This document shows, one piece after another, positions 62,563 through 64,000 of a stretch of DNA of 64,000 nt. The stretch lies in assembly GCA_025454915.1 (NCBI GenBank), contig JALONN010000013.1, forward strand, positions 1 to 64,000. The letters are read 5' to 3'. Source of the stretch: Raineya sp. (GTDB lineage Bacteria; Bacteroidota; Bacteroidia; Cytophagales; Thermonemataceae). How positions within the stretch are numbered: the first letter of the stretch is position 1; every line of letters starts with the position of its first letter. Under the pieces are notes generated by a model that was given only the letters and a program-made list of their open reading frames with translations, was not told the origin of the DNA and did no database searches. The position numbers were made by a program, and so were the translations under genes.

Positions 62563-63138
62563 ATGAGTTTAATAGATACCCTCAAGGCTCGTAGCAACAA
62601 CCAATGTGAGCTTTGTTATGCTCAAGACACTTTGGAAGTCTATGATGTCCCTCCAAACAGCACACAATCCGAAGATGATAGCCTGTATATTTGTAAAAAA
62701 TGTGCAAACCAGCTTCATAAAAAGGAAGAGTTAGATGGCAAACATTGGACTTGCCTTACAGAAAGCATGTGGAGTGAAATTCCTGCCGTAAAAGTAGTGG
62801 CTTGGCGTATGCTCAACAAACTTCAAACTGAGACTTGGGCAATGGAACAACTTGATATGTTGTATTTAGGTGATGAAACTCTCTCTTGGGCAAAAGCAGG
62901 CTACGAAGAAGATAACGAACTTACCGTTCACCAAGATAGCAATGGAAATATTTTACAAACTGGTGATAGTGTTGTACTTATTAAGAGTTTAGATGTGAAA
63001 GGCTCTAGTGTAAATGCTAAAATGGGAACAGCCGTTAGAAATATTCGTGTAGTAGAAGATAATCCTGCTTACATAGAAGGTAAAATTGATGGACAAACCA
63101 TCGTAATTCTTACCAAATACGTCCGTAAAACGAATTAA
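62563..63138 (+). CDS. PhnA-domain protein
   Basis: The 191-residue protein has a zinc ribbon (NNQCELCYAQ and YICKKCANQL, two CxxC pairs) and a C-terminal PhnA domain (DSNGNILQTGDSVVLIKSLD, KGSSVNAKMGTAVRNIR). Despite the name, PhnA is not a proven phosphonate enzyme; the family is of unknown function. Between the ribbon and domain lies an extra helical part of about 70 residues. A terminator shared with the convergent gene follows. Confidence 0.88.
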   Translation: MSLIDTLKARSNNQCELCYAQDTLEVYDVPPNSTQSEDDSLYICKKCANQLHKKEELDGKHWTCLTESMWSEIPAVKVVAWRMLNKLQTETWAMEQLDMLYLGDETLSWAKAGYEEDNELTVHQDSNGNILQTGDSVVLIKSLDVKGSSVNAKMGTAVRNIRVVEDNPAYIEGKIDGQTIVILTKYVRKTN

Positions 63139-63143
63139 AATGA

Positions 63144-63169
63144 ACGCCCTTGATTTTTCAAGGGCGTTG
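63144..63169. terminator. Bidirectional terminator
   Basis: AACGCCCTTGA pairs with TCAAGGGCGTT over a 4-base loop. It overlaps the stop of the convergent lipoprotein gene. Confidence 0.85.
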
Positions 63170-63679
63170 TTCTTTAAAAGTAGATTGCTCACTATCAAAA
63201 ATATATTTGAGTTTGGGCTTATTGAAATCAGGTGATTCTTTGAACTCTATTTCAAGAATCGGGAATTTCCAGTTATACGAACTGATTTCATCATGACAGT
63301 TTCCAAAAGCGTCAGAAACGAAAGCCTTTCCTTTCTTAATCTGTAATACTCTGTACATAGTAGGGCAGCCATCTCCGTATTCCACATTCAGAAAAAAACA
63401 ATTCTTAAATTCTTTATTGGCAAAGGGAGTGATAATTTCTTTTGGCTTACGATAACTATATTCTTTTATCAAAGTATCTTTTTTCCAAATAATTGCAAAT
63501 TCATACATCTCTGTTTTACAGAAAATTAGAGGCTCTTTCTTTCCATTTTCCTCAATCATCACAATGTGTTTATCCATACAAGACAGATTATAATTAGCTC
63601 TAGGCGTTTTAAGGGATTGAGGCTTGGAACAAGCCGAAACAAGTAACCATACATACAAAAAATACTTCATCATGTTCAT
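63158..63679 (-). CDS. Small lipoprotein
   Basis: A 173-residue product with lipobox SACS near residue 17. Three Met codons lie within the first four; the one giving MKYFLYVWLLVSACSKPQ is the best start, though I list the longest. The mature part is beta-rich with several aromatic and Cys positions (CMDKHIVMIEENGK, NVEYGDGCPTMYRVLQIKKG). Function unknown. It begins 3 bases after the HD gene, so it is in its message. Confidence 0.72.
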   Translation of the reverse strand: MNMMKYFLYVWLLVSACSKPQSLKTPRANYNLSCMDKHIVMIEENGKKEPLIFCKTEMYEFAIIWKKDTLIKEYSYRKPKEIITPFANKEFKNCFFLNVEYGDGCPTMYRVLQIKKGKAFVSDAFGNCHDEISSYNWKFPILEIEFKESPDFNKPKLKYIFDSEQSTFKEQRP

Positions 63680-63682
63680 TTT

Positions 63683-64000
63683 TTAATTTTGAAATAATTT
63701 CTCCAACTCATCAAACATTTCTTGGAGATTTGACTCATAGAGTTGAGTTGTAAAATGAGGATTTTCCTGTTTGTAAGTTTGCCACATTCTGCTATCTCCT
63801 TTTTCGAGACTGTATTTAACATTAGCTAATCTATCACAAAGCTTTACGAAACGAGCCATAGGCGTATTTCTGATGCCTTCATAATAAGCATCGCCTGCTC
63901 TCTCTTTTCTGTTTTTGCCTTTCAGATTTGTAAGAGCATATGTAAGTTCTGCCACTTGCTCACCACAAGCAGTTTTTACATCATTATAGGTTTGTCTGCA
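63683..64000 (-). CDS. HD-domain hydrolase, 5' part cut by window
   Basis: The last 105 codons are visible, reading in from the right edge (CRQTYNDVKTACGEQVAELT). The ACGEQVAELTYALTNLKGK, RKERAGDAYYEGIRNTPMAR and KLCDRLANVKYSLE blocks fit the HD hydrolase domain of RelA/SpoT-like and related phosphohydrolases: a Zn/Mn-bound HD site degrading (p)ppGpp or another nucleotide. The HD residues themselves are beyond the window, apart from the conserved D of LCDRLANV. An ATG-less start at 63955 was rejected because the frame is open past it. Confidence 0.72.
   Translation of the reverse strand, partial: CRQTYNDVKTACGEQVAELTYALTNLKGKNRKERAGDAYYEGIRNTPMARFVKLCDRLANVKYSLEKGDSRMWQTYKQENPHFTTQLYESNLQEMFDELEKLFQN

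Noticed and set aside
1..64000. tRNA, rRNA, insertion sequences, integrases
   Set aside because: None was recognised on either strand.

Overview
The window is AT-rich chromosomal DNA of a Bacteroidota bacterium, most likely a member of the Cytophagales. The grounds are: several promoters of the TTG/TTTG-N19-21-TAnnTTTG type, few recognisable Shine-Dalgarno sites, many short secreted proteins and lipoproteins of families found in this phylum, a PorT-like outer-membrane barrel, a Rho with a long charged N-terminal insert, a DUF2795 protein, and interspersed intergenic repeats such as CATTCTGAAC...GAATCTAC. The genus cannot be fixed from the sequence alone. No rRNA, tRNA, CRISPR array, insertion sequence or phage integrase was seen.

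Layout. 1-4.2 kb is accessory: a tandem pair of secreted proteins, a lipoprotein with an HExxH motif, an XRE regulator followed by nine 21-bp tandem repeats, and small unknown genes. 4.3-20.3 kb holds metabolism and signalling: a CrtA-like carotenoid oxygenase, a PAS protein without an ATPase domain, a CAP/crystallin secreted protein, acyl-CoA dehydrogenase and fatty-acid desaturase, a glutamate-synthase-like flavoprotein, a flavin monooxygenase, a membrane protein/XRE pair, a Crp-like regulator with an SDR and an Mpo1-like protein, and an alkB gene broken by a one-base frameshift. 20.3-26.2 kb has a LytTR response regulator, a 24-residue hydrophobic peptide gene, a TM2 protein, an arginase-family enzyme, a GNAT acetyltransferase and an outer-membrane protein.

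26.3-33.1 kb is the most striking region. A 1495-residue protein without a signal peptide has a disordered, charged N-terminal half, amphipathic and hydrophobic modules, and a C-terminal PD-(D/E)xK-like nuclease. It is followed at once by two paralogous Imm49-like immunity genes. I read this as a polymorphic toxin with its immunity proteins, possibly a cargo of an extracellular contractile injection system encoded elsewhere.

33.1-52.3 kb is mostly housekeeping: DoxX with a MarR regulator that share a 15-bp operator-like sequence, ClpC, WbqC, Rho, a DUF349 protein, DUF2795, polyprenyl diphosphate synthase, an RlmI-like methyltransferase, a cluster of four small envelope genes, DNA polymerase I, a saccharopine dehydrogenase-like enzyme, a SIMPL-domain protein and a PfkB kinase. 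52.4-64 kb carries an EF-hand protein, a ChaN-like protein, another tandem secreted pair, an XRE/DUF955 regulator with a TTG start, an RluA-type pseudouridine synthase, a FadB/FadJ-type beta-oxidation protein, PhnA, and at the right edge an HD-domain hydrolase cut by the window.

Transcription units are commonly ended by strong hairpins. Many neighbours are joined by one-base TAATG or four-base ATGA stop-start overlaps, which implies translational coupling.
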